Part shown: piece by piece, positions 63,939 to 64,000 of the stretch
Numbering within the stretch: the first letter of the stretch is position 1
Layout of the letters: each line of letters starts with the position of its first letter
Assembly (NCBI GenBank): GCA_000499405.2
Contig: HG738137.1
Coordinates: 18,746,581-18,810,580, forward strand
Direction of reading: 5' to 3'
DNA: 64,000 nucleotides
Source: Onchocerca volvulus
Lineage: Eukaryota > Nematoda > Chromadorea > Rhabditida > Onchocercidae
Translations under genes and position numbers: made by a program
The notes under the pieces: generated by a model
What the model was told of the DNA's origin: nothing
The model's input: the letters and a program-made list of their open reading frames with translations, nothing else
Database searches by the model: none

Positions 63939-64000
63939 ATGGAAGAAAAATCTAAACTGTTTGAAGCATTGGACGATGTGAGCAGCATTTTTTCCGATAT
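63939..64000 (+). CDS. 5' end of an unidentified plus-strand gene (partial)
   Basis: An ATG at 63939 opens a frame that stays open to the window edge and begins MEEKSKLFEALDDVSSIFSD. An acceptor-like TTTAATTTAG ends at about 63921, some 18 bases upstream, as expected for an SL-trans-spliced or first internal exon. Only about 20 codons are visible, so no family can be named. The acidic, amphipathic character suggests a coiled or helical N-terminus, but that is weak. Confidence 0.45.
   Translation, partial: MEEKSKLFEALDDVSSIFSD

Noticed and set aside
1..64000. CRISPR arrays, bacterial (for example endosymbiont) insertions, rRNA genes
   Set aside because: No regularly spaced repeats, no intron-free bacterial-type gene runs and no rRNA-like sequence were seen.

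Overview
This is eukaryotic DNA from a nematode, most likely a clade III (filarial-type) species. It is AT-rich throughout. Its genes are cut into many small exons with TTTTCAG or TTTTTAG acceptors, several genes have an acceptor-like site just upstream of the start codon (as expected for spliced-leader trans-splicing), and it carries a TTBK-like kinase of the kind expanded in nematodes. All gene models below were built by hand, by translating exons and checking that reading-frame phase carries across every junction. No search was run, so the species is not claimed.

Layout. 1-3.5 kb: a tRNA-Ser(GCT), a small tandem repeat and two head-to-tail Helitron-like repeats. 3.9-7.2 kb, minus strand: DTWD1 (tRNA acp3U writer) and eIF2-beta. 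8.8-18.4 kb, minus: a 19-exon RNF19-type RBR ubiquitin ligase. 18.5-20.7 kb: pyrimidine-rich and tandem-repeat DNA, then SNRPG (Sm G) on the plus strand. 22.7-41.3 kb, minus: a 28-exon PP2A B'' (PPP2R3) regulatory subunit with a long low-complexity N-terminal half. 41.4-46.3 kb: intergenic, with a decayed copy of a kinase last exon and a Helitron 5' end. 46.4-50.3 kb, minus: MGAT1 (GlcNAc-transferase I). 52.5-54.8 kb, minus: a TTBK/CK1-like kinase. 56.1-62.3 kb, minus: a USP20/33-type deubiquitinase. 62.3-64 kb: repeats, an unassigned ORF-like patch and the first codons of a plus-strand gene that leaves the window.

The genes are mostly conserved housekeeping functions (translation initiation, tRNA modification, splicing, protein phosphatase targeting, N-glycan maturation, ubiquitin addition and removal). 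They do not form one pathway. Apart from SNRPG and the terminal fragment, every protein-coding gene is on the minus strand.

The most unusual signals are in gene structure. The kinase has an ancestral-looking acceptor that reads TTTTCTG instead of TTTTCAG, with an upstream cryptic acceptor adding 28 residues inside the catalytic domain. RNF19 has a GA in place of the GT donor after RING2, a GC-AG intron and a 20-nt micro-exon. Two introns contain hairpins, one of them pre-miRNA-sized. The USP20/33-like enzyme has no room for the usual N-terminal zinc-finger UBP domain. I found no CRISPR array, operon-like bacterial insert or clearly novel multi-gene system.
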